In this document: positions 6,954-18,251 of the stretch, piece after piece | How positions within the stretch are numbered: position 1 is the first letter of the stretch | Layout of the letters: each line of letters opens with the position of its first letter | Assembly: GCA_003577005.1 (NCBI GenBank) | Contig: QEUW01000098.1 | Coordinates: forward strand, 1-21,703 | Direction of reading: 5' to 3' | From: Chloroflexota bacterium | Lineage (GTDB): Bacteria; Chloroflexota; Anaerolineae; Caldilineales; Caldilineaceae | Length of the DNA: 21,703 bases | The notes under the pieces: model-generated | What the model was told of the DNA's origin: nothing | The model's input: the letters and a program-made list of their open reading frames with translations, nothing else | Database searches by the model: none | Program-made: the position numbers and the translations under genes

Positions 6954-7541
6954 ATGTCTTCATTTGTCGGCCACTCATTGGCGGCCCTGATCATCCACGA
7001 AGGCAGCAAGCCTGTGTCCCCAGCCAAAGCAAGCCGGTGGTGGGCAGCCGTACTGGTCGTGATCGCATCCGCACCGGATATCGATTATCTGCTGCCCGTC
7101 CTGCGCCCGGTAGCGCCAGCGGCGCCGCCCGACTGGCTCTCGTGGTGGATTTGCAGTTGGATGGGCTGCACGGCGACCATGGCCCCCCATACGATCCGCG
7201 TGACCCACTCCTTTGTCGGTGTATTTGTTCTGGTCGGGATCATAATTACTCCCTTGCTCCTGGCGTATGTTCCGCGTCCCCTGTGGCGAGTTTACACCCT
7301 TCAGGCCGTTGCAGTCGGTCTTTCGCATCTTCTGCTTGATTTCCTGGTGAGCGCCACCCCGACTGCCTTTTTTTGGCCGTTGAGCAATACCGCCATCGCC
7401 CTCCCGATCAGTATCTTGCCACGGCTGGGCGTGATCTCGTTGACAAATCCAACCATGTACTATGCGATCCTGATCGAGATCGTTGTCTTTGTGTCACTCT
7501 GGGTAGGCGTCTACTGGTTCAGGAGCCGGTGCATTGTGTAA
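6954..7541 (+). CDS. YdjM-like membrane-bound metal-dependent hydrolase (DUF457)
   Basis: The start at ATG 6954 follows GAAGGA at 6944-6949; a TTG at 6924 has no ribosome site. The 195-residue protein has several membrane helices and the scattered histidines and aspartates of the YdjM/DUF457 family. These are His7 in VGHSLA, the SAPDIDYL motif with Asp42 and Asp44, RVTHS with His85, and LSHLLLDF with His126 and Asp130. Together they would make a membrane-embedded metal site. YdjM is induced by LexA in E. coli; its substrate is not established, and a phospholipase-like role has been suggested for the wider family. The 138-base gap upstream shows no SOS box that I can recognise. Confidence 0.82.
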   Translation: MSSFVGHSLAALIIHEGSKPVSPAKASRWWAAVLVVIASAPDIDYLLPVLRPVAPAAPPDWLSWWICSWMGCTATMAPHTIRVTHSFVGVFVLVGIIITPLLLAYVPRPLWRVYTLQAVAVGLSHLLLDFLVSATPTAFFWPLSNTAIALPISILPRLGVISLTNPTMYYAILIEIVVFVSLWVGVYWFRSRCIV

Positions 7542-7685
7542 TCGGCAACACTTTGGGAAAGAAACAGGCATAGATCGCCACGCTGGCAGCCACATTCGGT
7601 GGGGAAGGCTACTGCGAAGATAGCTCTGAAGGGGTAGAAAAGGGAGACGACTTAGCTCGATGCCATTTTACATATGGGCGTTTGA

Positions 7686-9134
<1,449 letters not shown>

Positions 9135-9282
9135 CCCAGGGCTATTTCATGTTGCAGACAACGACATTGCCAGCCAATTTTGTTGCAGAAGCGATGCAAG
9201 ATCAAATCCGGTTGTCCTCATGCATAATTCATTGCATGGTCGTGCGTGTTTACAACATGAAATAGTCCTACGGTCTGACCAG

Positions 9283-9310
9283 TTAACAATTAACAATTGT
9301 CAATTGTTAA
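9283..9310. repeat. Four tandem heptamers forming an AT-rich palindrome
   Basis: The stretch divides exactly into TTAACAA, TTAACAA, TTGTCAA and TTGTTAA. ATTAACAATTG at 9289-9299 and CAATTGTTAAT at 9301-9311 are perfect inverted arms with a single base between. It lies about 50 bases before the SLC13 transporter start. It resembles in layout the heptamer arrays found elsewhere in this window. It may be a regulatory site, but the repeated pattern suggests an intergenic repeat family. Confidence 0.8.
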
Positions 9311-9360
9311 TGAGGGGATCTCCACTCACCTCTTAAACAACATGCCTTGGGGAAGCAATT

Positions 9361-11088
9361 GTGGCTGTTTTTTCCAACACCCGGATTGGCGGGTTTATCG
9401 TTGCATTGTTGATGGGTTTGATCGGCTACAGCCTGGCGCCGCCCGACCTGGCGCCGGGCGACTATGTGGCCCAGATCGAGGCGACCCTGCCCACGGAGAC
9501 GCTGCGCGTGGAATATCGCTTCACCGTGGGCAATGGGGCGGCGGAGCGCGCTGTGCAACTGGGCGAGCCGGGCGCATCGAGGCTGGTTGTCGAGGGGCCC
9601 GCTGCCTTTCTAGCCGGCCTGAATCAACAGATTGCTTATCGCGCTCAGGTTCAAGATAGCAGCGGTCAACCGCTGCGAATCCCTATGGAGCAACTCTCGT
9701 CGGTCGCGCAGGGACCTGATTTCTCGCAGCGGCTGCCCGCCATCGAGTATCGCGACGGCTGGTATCTCTTCCGCATGACCATCCCTTATAAGGCGAAGAT
9801 CGCCTTGGGGTTGCTCTTTGCCGTGGCCGCCCTCTGGTTGAGCGAGCTGATCCCGCTGGCCGCGGCGGCCATGTTCATCCCGGTGGTTGCGGTGGTTGCC
9901 GGCGTTACGGATGCACAATCCGTGTTGGAGCCTTTTGCCCATCCCATCATTGTGCTCTTTCTGGCTGGCTTTCTCATGGCCGAAGGCATGCACCGCACGG
10001 GTATCGACCGCCGTGTGGCGCTCACCATCCTCAGCCGGTCGAGTCTGCGCCCTACCCTCCTGATGTTGACCATGATGGCGCTCACTGCCTTTCTCTCCAT
10101 GTGGATGTCCAACACGGCGGCTGTGGCGCTCATCATCCCCATTGCGCTGGCCGTGCTGGAGAAGATCCCGGCTGAAGATGGCCGCACGGACTTTCGCCGG
10201 GCGCTCATTCTGGGCATCGCCTACGCCGCGACCATCGGCGGCGTAGGCTCGGCGATTGGGACACCCGCCAACATGCTGGCGATCACCTATCTCAACGAAT
10301 TTGCCGGCGCACACTTCACCTTTGTGGATTGGTTTCGCATTGGGCTGCCGATGACGCTGATCATGGTGCCTGTGATCTGGCTCTACCTGTTGCTCAGCTT
10401 CCGCGTCCGGTCGGGCGCGCTGGGTGCGGTCGACCGGGCGGTCTACCTGCGCGACCTGGCTGCGCTGGGCCCGCTCAAGGCCGGCGAGCGGATCATCCTG
10501 GCCACTTTTGTCACGGTGATGACCCTCTGGCTGACCGAGCAGTGGCACGCCCTGCCGACGGCTATCGTGGCGCTGGGTGGGGCGCTGGCGCTTTTTGTCA
10601 CCGGTCTTATCGACCGCGAGGACCTCCAGCGTGTCAACTGGAATGCCTTGCTGACCTTTGGCGGCGGGCTGGCAATTGGCGCCCTGTTGCTCCAGACTGG
10701 CGTCTCGGATTGGATTGCGCTGCGGTTGACGGGTCTGGCGGAACTACCACCCACCGTGGTGATCGTCCTCATCGCCGCGTTGACCCTCCTCACCGGCGCG
10801 TTTATCTCCAATACGGCGTGCGCCGCCATGCTTATCCCCATTGCGCTGCCGTTGGCGCAAGTGCTGCAGATCGACCCCACTTTGCTGGTGGCGGTGGTGG
10901 CCATTGCCTCATCGGTGGACTTCGCCCTGGTGGTTGGCACGCCGCCGACGATGCTGGCCTATTCCACCGGCCTCTTCCGCGTGCGCGACATCGTCCGGCG
11001 CGGTGTAGCGCTCGACCTGATTGGGCTGCTGGTGTTGAGCTTTGTCGTCGTCTGGATCTGGCAGTGGTTGGGCATGGTGCGTTTCTGA
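9361..11088 (+). CDS. SLC13 (divalent anion:Na+ symporter) family transporter with N-terminal extracytoplasmic domain
   Basis: The 575-residue protein belongs to the SLC13/DASS ion-transporter superfamily, which usually carries sulfate or di- and tricarboxylates with sodium. It has the twofold pseudo-repeat with paired motifs: SNTAAVALIIPIAL at 250-263 with GTPAN at 300-304, and SNTACAAMLIPIAL at 483-496 with GTPPT at 526-530. An unusual feature is the N-terminus. One membrane helix (about 9-27) leads into a polar region of about 110 residues (30-140), predicted outside the membrane, before the transporter core starts. The gene starts with GTG at 9361 after GGGGAAG at 9349-9355; an in-frame ATG at 9412 would remove most of the first helix. 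The substrate cannot be read from sequence. Confidence 0.85.
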   Translation: MAVFSNTRIGGFIVALLMGLIGYSLAPPDLAPGDYVAQIEATLPTETLRVEYRFTVGNGAAERAVQLGEPGASRLVVEGPAAFLAGLNQQIAYRAQVQDSSGQPLRIPMEQLSSVAQGPDFSQRLPAIEYRDGWYLFRMTIPYKAKIALGLLFAVAALWLSELIPLAAAAMFIPVVAVVAGVTDAQSVLEPFAHPIIVLFLAGFLMAEGMHRTGIDRRVALTILSRSSLRPTLLMLTMMALTAFLSMWMSNTAAVALIIPIALAVLEKIPAEDGRTDFRRALILGIAYAATIGGVGSAIGTPANMLAITYLNEFAGAHFTFVDWFRIGLPMTLIMVPVIWLYLLLSFRVRSGALGAVDRAVYLRDLAALGPLKAGERIILATFVTVMTLWLTEQWHALPTAIVALGGALALFVTGLIDREDLQRVNWNALLTFGGGLAIGALLLQTGVSDWIALRLTGLAELPPTVVIVLIAALTLLTGAFISNTACAAMLIPIALPLAQVLQIDPTLLVAVVAIASSVDFALVVGTPPTMLAYSTGLFRVRDIVRRGVALDLIGLLVLSFVVVWIWQWLGMVRF

Positions 11089-11201
11089 CCCCATAGCCTT
11101 ATCTCGCCAGATGACCAGGGAGCAAACTCGCCGGATGGTGGATGTCCCTACCGGCTGTTTGTTGTACCGTGAGAGGGATGGATGTTACAAAGGAGATTAT
11201 C

Positions 11202-11951
11202 ATGGATTTTCTTGAGCTAAAGAATATCTCCGAGCACTATATGGAACTGGTCAACCCAACCACGCCGGAGAAGGTCTTGACGATCGGCACCGTTTTGGGA
11301 TTGCATCAGGGCAGCCGCGTCATCGACTTTGGCTGTGGCTATGGCGAGGTGTTGGCGCTTTGGGCGCAAAATTTTGGGATCAGCGGTGTCGGGATCGACA
11401 TCCGGCGCTACGCCTGCGAGCGCGCTCAGCAGAAGATGCGCAGCCACGGGCTGGCCAACCGTATCAATATCGTCTGCGCCAACGCGGCGGAGTATGCGTT
11501 TGAACCCCATACCTACGATGTGGCGGCCTGCATCGGCGCTACCTTTATCTGGGACAGCTTCCAATCCGCTATCCGCCACATGAAAGAGGCGCTTCGCCCT
11601 AACGGCAAAGTTGCGGTTGGCGAAGCGCACTGGCGTTCGACCCACATCCCGCCCGAATATGCGCAGGCGCAGCCCATCTTTCATCACGAATACGAGCTGG
11701 TCCAACTGGCGCGCGCTGAGGGATTTAACCTCCAGTATGTGGTGCGCGCCAGCCACAGCGACTGGGATCGCTACGAATCTGACAACTGGTACGGCCTGGT
11801 GCGGTGGCTGGAAGAGAATCCCAATCACCCAGCGCGCGCTGAGGTGATCGAGCATCTGCACAGCAGCCAGGATGAATATCTGCGGTATGGCCGCGAACAT
11901 CTGGGCTGGGCAATCTATGTGTTGAGTCCGGTGGAAGAGCGGACACCCTGA
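11202..11951 (+). CDS. Class I SAM-dependent methyltransferase
   Basis: The ATG at 11202 follows AAAGGAGA at 11189-11196; upstream in-frame starts at 11142 and 11178 lack a ribosome site. The 249-residue protein has the Rossmann methyltransferase motifs: motif I VIDFGCGYGE (40-49) for S-adenosylmethionine, the acidic residue ending strand 2 in GVGIDI (Asp66), and a later strand-4 region VAACIGATF. Next comes HMKEALRPNGKVAVGE, which resembles the post-motif of small-molecule methyltransferases such as UbiE/Coq5. The C-terminal 80 residues are aromatic and acidic (WDRYESDNWYGLVRWLEENP) and probably form the substrate cap. The acceptor molecule is unknown. It precedes the ATP synthase operon, separated by a hairpin. 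Confidence 0.85.
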   Translation: MDFLELKNISEHYMELVNPTTPEKVLTIGTVLGLHQGSRVIDFGCGYGEVLALWAQNFGISGVGIDIRRYACERAQQKMRSHGLANRINIVCANAAEYAFEPHTYDVAACIGATFIWDSFQSAIRHMKEALRPNGKVAVGEAHWRSTHIPPEYAQAQPIFHHEYELVQLARAEGFNLQYVVRASHSDWDRYESDNWYGLVRWLEENPNHPARAEVIEHLHSSQDEYLRYGREHLGWAIYVLSPVEERTP

Positions 11952-12044
11952 GAGTTCATTTGAAAATTACGGTTGACCCAAAGGTGCATCGCACGTTTCA
12001 CGTGCAACACACCCGGTGTAGGCGGCGAATATTCAAATGGACTC
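11952..12044. repeat. 93-bp nested hairpin of the GTGCAAC repeat family
   Basis: The outer arms, GAGTTCATTTGAAAATT at 11952-11968 and its near reverse complement at 12028-12044, match at 15 of 17 positions. Inside, AGGTGCATCGCACG at 11982-11995 pairs with 12000-12013 imperfectly. The reverse complement of this element contains TTTGAATA, GCCGCC, GTGTTGCACG and CGTGCGATGCACCT in the same order as the cluster at 1741-1823. It sits between the methyltransferase stop and the atp promoter and may insulate the two transcripts, although it lacks a T-run. Confidence 0.8.
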
Positions 12045-12074
12045 TGAGGTGATAGACACACGACAAGTGACTAG

Positions 12075-13915
<1,841 letters not shown>

Positions 13916-13919
13916 ACCG

Positions 13920-14342
13920 ATGGCCGAATCACCAGGCGAAGAACCGACCGATATACAGGCCGAGCAGCCAGGGGATGAGGCGCGCCCCAGGACGCAAACT
14001 GAGCTGATCGCCATCGTGGCCGACAAGGAAGCCCGCAAGCTCCAGGCGCGGCGCGAACGAAACAAGGGGATCTGGTTCGGGCTGGGCATGTTTGGCATGA
14101 TCGGCTGGTCGGTGGCGGTACCCACGCTGGTCTGCGTCGCACTGGGGCTCTGGCTGGATCGCCGCTGGCCCGGCCCTATCTCGTGGACCCTGACGCTGCT
14201 CTTTGTGGGCATCTTCCTGGGCTGTCTCAACGCCTGGTACTGGGTGAGCCGTGAAGGCGGGCTTGCCCAACCGCGCCAGGGGCGGCGTACCGCTCCAGCC
14301 CGCGAAGCACAACAACAGGGAGAGGAGCAACCCTATGATTGA
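13920..14342 (+). CDS. atpQ: N-ATPase accessory membrane protein AtpQ (AtpI/AtpZ-like)
   Basis: The 140-residue protein has a hydrophilic, acidic then basic N-terminus (1-50) followed by two membrane helices at about 52-77 and 86-108. The segment GLWLDRRWPG between them is typical of the AtpI/AtpZ family, and ordinary AtpI helps assemble the c-ring. In N-ATPase operons the gene in this position is called atpQ (or atpI) and always accompanies atpR. The start at 13920 lies four bases after the atpC stop with no clear ribosome site of its own, so translation is probably coupled. Its end overlaps atpR by eight bases. Confidence 0.85.
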   Translation: MAESPGEEPTDIQAEQPGDEARPRTQTELIAIVADKEARKLQARRERNKGIWFGLGMFGMIGWSVAVPTLVCVALGLWLDRRWPGPISWTLTLLFVGIFLGCLNAWYWVSREGGLAQPRQGRRTAPAREAQQQGEEQPYD

Positions 14343-14622
14343 CTGGTTGGTGTTGGCATGGGCGCTCTTGGCCGGCGCCGGCATCGGTCTCTTCTATTTT
14401 GGCGGGCTCTGGTGGACAGCCAACCAGTTGACCAGAACGAATCGCCCTGGCTTGCTTTTTATGGCCAGCTTTGTCGGGCGGACCGGGCTGAGCGTGCTTG
14501 GTTTTTATCTGGTTATGGGCGACCGGTGGGAACGCGCGGCTGCCGCGGTGGTGGGCTTTCTCCTGGCGCGGCTGCTCACCGTGCGCTATTGGGGGCTGAG
14601 ACCGGTTGATCAGGCGAAGTAA
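14335..14622 (+). CDS. atpR: N-ATPase accessory membrane protein AtpR
   Basis: The 95-residue product has three predicted membrane helices (about 4-24, 40-60 and 66-84) and almost no soluble part. Its position between atpQ and atpB, its size and its topology are those of AtpR, a protein found in N-ATPase operons. An arginine in the second helix (FVGRTG, Arg49) fits the family expectation of charged residues inside the membrane. A role in c-ring assembly or as an ion-handling partner has been proposed for this family but not settled. A ribosome site, GGGAGAGGAG, lies at 14319-14328 ahead of ATG 14335. Confidence 0.85.
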   Translation: MIDWLVLAWALLAGAGIGLFYFGGLWWTANQLTRTNRPGLLFMASFVGRTGLSVLGFYLVMGDRWERAAAAVVGFLLARLLTVRYWGLRPVDQAK

Positions 14623-14626
14623 GGCG

Positions 14627-14681
14627 GTGACAGGTGAGGCGTAAGGGGGGATTCACTTGTCACTCCTCACTCCTCACTCGA
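14627..14681. repeat. Hairpin and four tandem heptamers between atpR and atpB
   Basis: GTGACAGGTGA at 14627-14637 pairs with TCACTTGTCAC at 14653-14663 (11 bp, one G-T pair). The right side runs as heptamers CACTTGT, CACTCCT, CACTCCT and CACTCGA at 14654-14681. It interrupts an otherwise tight operon in a gap of 111 bases. It has the same design as the heptamer arrays at 9283 and 20232. It lacks a terminator T-run, so read-through is expected. Confidence 0.75.
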
Positions 14682-14733
14682 CGAACTCAGCTTCGGATGT
14701 TCAAAAAGGGATCACAGAGGAGAGTGACAGCAA

Positions 14734-15450
14734 ATGCAACTCAGTCCTGATGAGCTAGTCTTCTGGCGCTGGGGGCCGATCGTGCTCAACGCAACGATTG
14801 TCTATACATGGCTGGTGATGGCGATCCTGTCCGGCGGCGCCTATCTTGCCACGCGCAATCTCTCTCCGACCCCCACACCAAATCGCTGGCAGAACCTGCT
14901 CGAAAGCCTAGTGACGCTGATCAGCGAACAGATCGAGCAGATCATGGGGCGCAAGCCCGACCCGTTTCTGCCCTTTATCGGGGCGCTCTTTCTCTTTATT
15001 TCGGTGGCCAACCTGCTCAGTATCGTACCGGTCTATCGGGCGCCAACCGGTTCGCTGGCGACGACGGCGGCGCTGGCGGCCTGCGTATTTGTGGCGATCC
15101 CGGTCTTTGGCATTGCGCAACAGGGGTTGGGGCGCTACCTCCGGCTCTACATCCAACCCTCGGTCTTCATGCTGCCCTTCAACATTCTGGGTGAACTCTC
15201 GCGCACGTTGGCGCTGGCTATCCGTCTCTTTGGCAATGTGATGAGTGGCGAGTTGATCGTCGCCATTTTGCTCTCGATTACGCCGCTCGTCTTTCCGGTG
15301 ATCATGCAGTTGCTCGGTCTGTTGATCGGCCAGATCCAGGCCTATATCTTTGCCGTGTTGGCTACGGTCTACATTGCGTCGGCCCTGCGGACGACGCGCA
15401 CAGAGAGACAGACTGAGGACGCAAACGAACTGGGGGCGGTGGAGGGCTAG
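14734..15450 (+). CDS. atpB: N-type F-ATPase subunit a
   Basis: Subunit a is the stator channel of the membrane sector, lying beside the c-ring. The 238-residue protein has five to six membrane helices and the essential arginine, Arg164 in LALAIRLFGNVMSGELIV (equivalent to Arg210 of E. coli). Other family features are the early PFLPFIGALFLFISVANLL and the last-helix GLLIGQIQAYIFAVLATVYI. The ATG at 14734 follows AGAGGAGAG at 14717-14725. It is shorter than the E. coli protein (271), as is common for N-ATPases. Ion specificity is set mainly by the c subunit. Confidence 0.93.
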   Translation: MQLSPDELVFWRWGPIVLNATIVYTWLVMAILSGGAYLATRNLSPTPTPNRWQNLLESLVTLISEQIEQIMGRKPDPFLPFIGALFLFISVANLLSIVPVYRAPTGSLATTAALAACVFVAIPVFGIAQQGLGRYLRLYIQPSVFMLPFNILGELSRTLALAIRLFGNVMSGELIVAILLSITPLVFPVIMQLLGLLIGQIQAYIFAVLATVYIASALRTTRTERQTEDANELGAVEG

Positions 15451-15489
15451 ATCCTGTCGGCTTTTTTTCGGAGCGAACGATGTCCTATC

Positions 15490-15532
15490 GTCTGCCGTAG
15501 GGGCCGTTCGTGAATGGGCACCTACGGCAGAC
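15490..15532. promoter_or_regulatory. Strong hairpin between atpB and atpE
   Basis: GTCTGCCGTAGG at 15490-15501 and CCTACGGCAGAC at 15521-15532 are perfect 12-base inverted arms. Three more pairs follow after one mismatch, around an 11-base loop. There is no T-run after it; a run of seven T lies before it (about 15462-15468). It ends about 20 bases before the atpE start and leaves the GGAGAG ribosome site (15541-15546) free. It may stabilise or process the message for the c subunit, which is needed in many copies, or be an intergenic repeat. Confidence 0.75.
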
Positions 15533-15552
15533 AACAGAGTGGAGAGACGACG

Positions 15553-15831
15553 ATGGACAATGTTGGTTTGATTGGCATGACTTCGATTATCATCGCCGGG
15601 TTGACGATTGCGGTGGGTTCGATTGCACCGGCTATTGGCGAAGGCCGTGCGCTGGCCCAGGCGTTGACCGCCATCGCCCAGCAGCCAGATGAGGCCGGGA
15701 CGATCACGCGCACCTTGTTTGTTGGCCTAGCCATGGTGGAATCGACGGCGATCTACTGTTTTGTCGTCACCTTGATCCTCATCTTTGCCAATCCCTTCTG
15801 GAACCAGGTGATCGCCGCTGCGGGAGGATAA
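15553..15831 (+). CDS. atpE: N-type F-ATPase subunit c with Na+-type site and two glutamates
   Basis: Subunit c forms the ion-carrying rotor ring. The 92-residue protein is a two-helix hairpin with the loop QQPDEAG in place of the usual RQPE. Helix 1 reads GSIAPAIGEGRAL, with Glu30 where Na+-type rings of Ilyobacter have glutamine. Helix 2 reads AMVESTAIYCFV, with Glu63, Ser64, Thr65 and Tyr68 matching the Na+ ligand set of Ilyobacter (Glu65, Ser66, Thr67, Tyr70). The double glutamate is a known mark of N-ATPase rings and suggests Na+ translocation. The start at 15553 follows GGAGAG; an in-frame ATG at 15514 lies inside the hairpin and would add 13 unlikely residues. Confidence 0.95.
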   Translation: MDNVGLIGMTSIIIAGLTIAVGSIAPAIGEGRALAQALTAIAQQPDEAGTITRTLFVGLAMVESTAIYCFVVTLILIFANPFWNQVIAAAGG

Positions 15832-15834
15832 GCC

Positions 15835-16665
15835 GTGCAGTTTGATTGGTTCACCTTTGCTGCCCAGGTGGTCAACTTTTTGATCCTGCTGTTTCTGTTA
15901 CGGCGCTTCCTCTTCAAGCCGATTACGCAGGCCATGTCGGCGCGGGAAGCGGCGATCACTGCCCGGCTCGAAGAGGCGACGGCGCAGCAGCACGCGGCAG
16001 AGCAGGAGGCCCGAGAGTGGCGGGCGCGGCGCCAGGAATTGGAGGCAAAACGAGCCGAGTTGCTGGCCGACGCCGAAGCGCAGGCGGCGGAAGCGCGCCG
16101 AGAGATGATCGCCGAGGCGCGCGCTGAGGTGGCGGCCATGCAAGAGCGCTGGCAGCGTGCGCTCGAACACGAACAGGCCGAATTTCTGCGCCTCTTGCGC
16201 CAGCGCGTCGGCGACCAGGTGCTCGCCATTGCACAACGGGCGCTGGCCGAGCTGGCCGATGCCGATCTGGAGCAGCAGGTGGTTGCCGTCTTTATCCAGC
16301 GTTTGCAGCAATTGGAGGAGGGCGAGCGTCACGGGCTGCTTGCCGCGGTCCAGCAAGCGCGCCAGCCGCTTGTCATCCGCAGCACTTTTACCCTGCCGCC
16401 CCCACAACGCCAGCAACTAACCAAGACGCTCAACAGGCTCCTAGATGCCTCTACCGATATGCATTTTGTGGCAGCATCAGAATTGCTCTGTGGAATCGAA
16501 CTCCAGGTGCATGGCCATCGCATTGGCTGGAGCTTGCGCAATTATCTGGAGACGCTGGATGATCACCTGGCCGATCTCTTCGAGTCCGACGGTGCGACCG
16601 AAGCCCTGTCATCCAGTTTGCCAGCGCAAACAGCGCACACAATGGAGCCAGAACGACAGCCATGA
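15835..16665 (+). CDS. atpF: N-type F-ATPase subunit b with delta/OSCP-like C-terminal domain
   Basis: The peripheral stalk subunit has 276 residues, against about 156 for an ordinary b. It starts at GTG 15835, three bases after the atpE stop, with the ribosome site GGGAGGAT inside atpE. One membrane helix (about 6-28) is followed by a long Ala/Glu/Arg coiled coil (35-120). Residues about 178-247 resemble the C-terminal domain of the delta subunit: [19 protein letters not shown], then a [22 protein letters not shown] motif like the delta ending. The operon has no separate delta gene, so this b probably does both jobs. It overlaps atpA by ATGA. Confidence 0.9.
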   Translation: MQFDWFTFAAQVVNFLILLFLLRRFLFKPITQAMSAREAAITARLEEATAQQHAAEQEAREWRARRQELEAKRAELLADAEAQAAEARREMIAEARAEVAAMQERWQRALEHEQAEFLRLLRQRVGDQVLAIAQRALAELADADLEQQVVAVFIQRLQQLEEGERHGLLAAVQQARQPLVIRSTFTLPPPQRQQLTKTLNRLLDASTDMHFVAASELLCGIELQVHGHRIGWSLRNYLETLDDHLADLFESDGATEALSSSLPAQTAHTMEPERQP

Positions 16666-18251
16666 CGCAAGTACAGCGACAATTGACCACCTTTCTCGAC
16701 GAAACCTTTGACACCGTCGAGCAGGCAGTGGCTACCCATCACCCCTCCTTGACCCGGCAAGAGTTTGGCGTCGTCACCTTTGTGGGGCATGGCATTGCGC
16801 GAGTCAGCGGGCTGGCGGGCGTGCAAGTTGAGGAGGTTGTTACCTTTGCCAACGGCCGTCCGGGCATGGTTTTCAATCTGGATGCCGACGAGGTTGGCGT
16901 GATCCTATTAGATGAGAGCGAGTCGCTGCGCGCGGGTGACGAAGTCTACCGCACCGGTCGCGTGATGGATACGCCTGTGGGCGACGTGCTGTTAGGCCGG
17001 GTCGTCGATGCGACCGGCCGCCCCCTCGACGACCGCGGGCCGGTGCGTACCACACAGCGCCAACCCATCGAACAGCCAGTGCCACCCATCATGCAGCGGG
17101 CACCTGTTACCGTACCGTTGCAGACGGGCATCAAAGTCATCGACGCCCTGCTTCCCATCGGTCGCGGCCAGCGCGAGCTGATCATGGGCGACCGCCAGAC
17201 TGGCAAATCGGCCATTGCGCTGGATACGGTGATCAACCAGCGCGGCAAAGATGTCCTCTGCATCTACTGTACCGTAGGCCAGCGCGGCGCCGCCCTCGCC
17301 AAGCTCATCGACGATCTGCGCACCCACAATGCCCTGGAATATACCACGCTCGTCGCCGCGTCCGGTGATGATCCGCCTGGCCTCCAGTTTGTTGCGCCCT
17401 ATGCGGCCACGACGATGGCCGAGTATTTTATGCACCAGGGTCGCGATGTGTTGATCATCTACGATGATCTCACCCACCACGCCCGCGCCTATCGCGAGCT
17501 GTCGCTGCTACTGCGCCGCCCGCCCGGTCGCGAGGCCTTTCCGGGTGACATCTTTTATATCCACTCGCGGTTACTCGAACGAGCCACCCATCTGCGGCCC
17601 GAGCACGGCGGTGGTTCGCTGACCGCTCTGCCCATTGTCGAAACCGAGGAGCAGGACATCTCGGCCTATATCCCCACCAACCTCATTTCCATCACCGACG
17701 GCCAGATCTATCTCTCGCCGACGCTTTTGCAACGGGCGTTGCTGCCTGCTGTCGATGTGGGAAAGTCCGTCTCGCGTGTGGGGGGCAAGGCGCAGTTGCC
17801 CGCCTATCGCGCGGTCGCTGGCGATTTGCGCTTGGCCTACGCCCAGTTCGAAGAGTTGGAGGTCTTTTCGCGTTTTAGCACCCGGCTCGACGAAAAGACA
17901 CGGCGCACCCTGGCGCGGGGCCGGCGTGTGCGCGAGGCGCTCAAGCAACCCCAATATAGACCTATGCCCGTACTCGAGCAACTCGCCGTGCTTTTCGCCG
18001 TAACGCACGGTCTCTTCGACCCGCTCCCCCTGGAGCGGATCGCCGAAGCCGAGCAGGACATCCGCACCGCGGTCTCGGCGCAACTTGCCGACCTTGGCCG
18101 GCGGGTCGATGCGGGCGAAACGTTGAGCGAGGAGGAGCGCACCCGGATCTTACAGACCGCCCGGCAGGCGTTGAACGTGGAACGTGGAACGGAGAGCGGA
18201 GAGCGCGGAACGGAGAATACGACAGGACGTGTGAACGATGGTGACGATTGA
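16662..18251 (+). CDS. atpA: N-type F-ATPase subunit alpha
   Basis: The 529-residue regulatory nucleotide-binding subunit of F1 has the alpha-type P-loop GDRQTGKS (176-183), [20 protein letters not shown] (265-284) and the arginine finger in [13 protein letters not shown] (Arg372). The N-terminal crown is normal ([20 protein letters not shown]). The last 25 or so residues ([20 protein letters not shown] and a short acidic end) are odd. They are low in complexity, unlike alpha C-termini, and are encoded by tandem 7-bp units (18173-18221). The gene overlaps atpF by four bases and atpG by 14. Confidence 0.95.
   Translation: MTQVQRQLTTFLDETFDTVEQAVATHHPSLTRQEFGVVTFVGHGIARVSGLAGVQVEEVVTFANGRPGMVFNLDADEVGVILLDESESLRAGDEVYRTGRVMDTPVGDVLLGRVVDATGRPLDDRGPVRTTQRQPIEQPVPPIMQRAPVTVPLQTGIKVIDALLPIGRGQRELIMGDRQTGKSAIALDTVINQRGKDVLCIYCTVGQRGAALAKLIDDLRTHNALEYTTLVAASGDDPPGLQFVAPYAATTMAEYFMHQGRDVLIIYDDLTHHARAYRELSLLLRRPPGREAFPGDIFYIHSRLLERATHLRPEHGGGSLTALPIVETEEQDISAYIPTNLISITDGQIYLSPTLLQRALLPAVDVGKSVSRVGGKAQLPAYRAVAGDLRLAYAQFEELEVFSRFSTRLDEKTRRTLARGRRVREALKQPQYRPMPVLEQLAVLFAVTHGLFDPLPLERIAEAEQDIRTAVSAQLADLGRRVDAGETLSEEERTRILQTARQALNVERGTESGERGTENTTGRVNDGDD
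18173..18221. repeat. Seven tandem heptamers inside the 3' end of atpA
   Basis: The bases divide cleanly into GAACGTG, GAACGTG, GAACGGA, GAGCGGA, GAGCGCG, GAACGGA and GAATACG. Their translation is the unusual [15 protein letters not shown] tail of the alpha subunit. This looks like an intergenic heptamer repeat that has been read into the coding frame. The array ends about 16 bases before the atpG start codon. Confidence 0.85.

Noticed and set aside
15452..15480. Intrinsic terminator after atpB (run of seven T)
   Set aside because: No stable GC stem precedes the T-run, and the operon continues through atpE.
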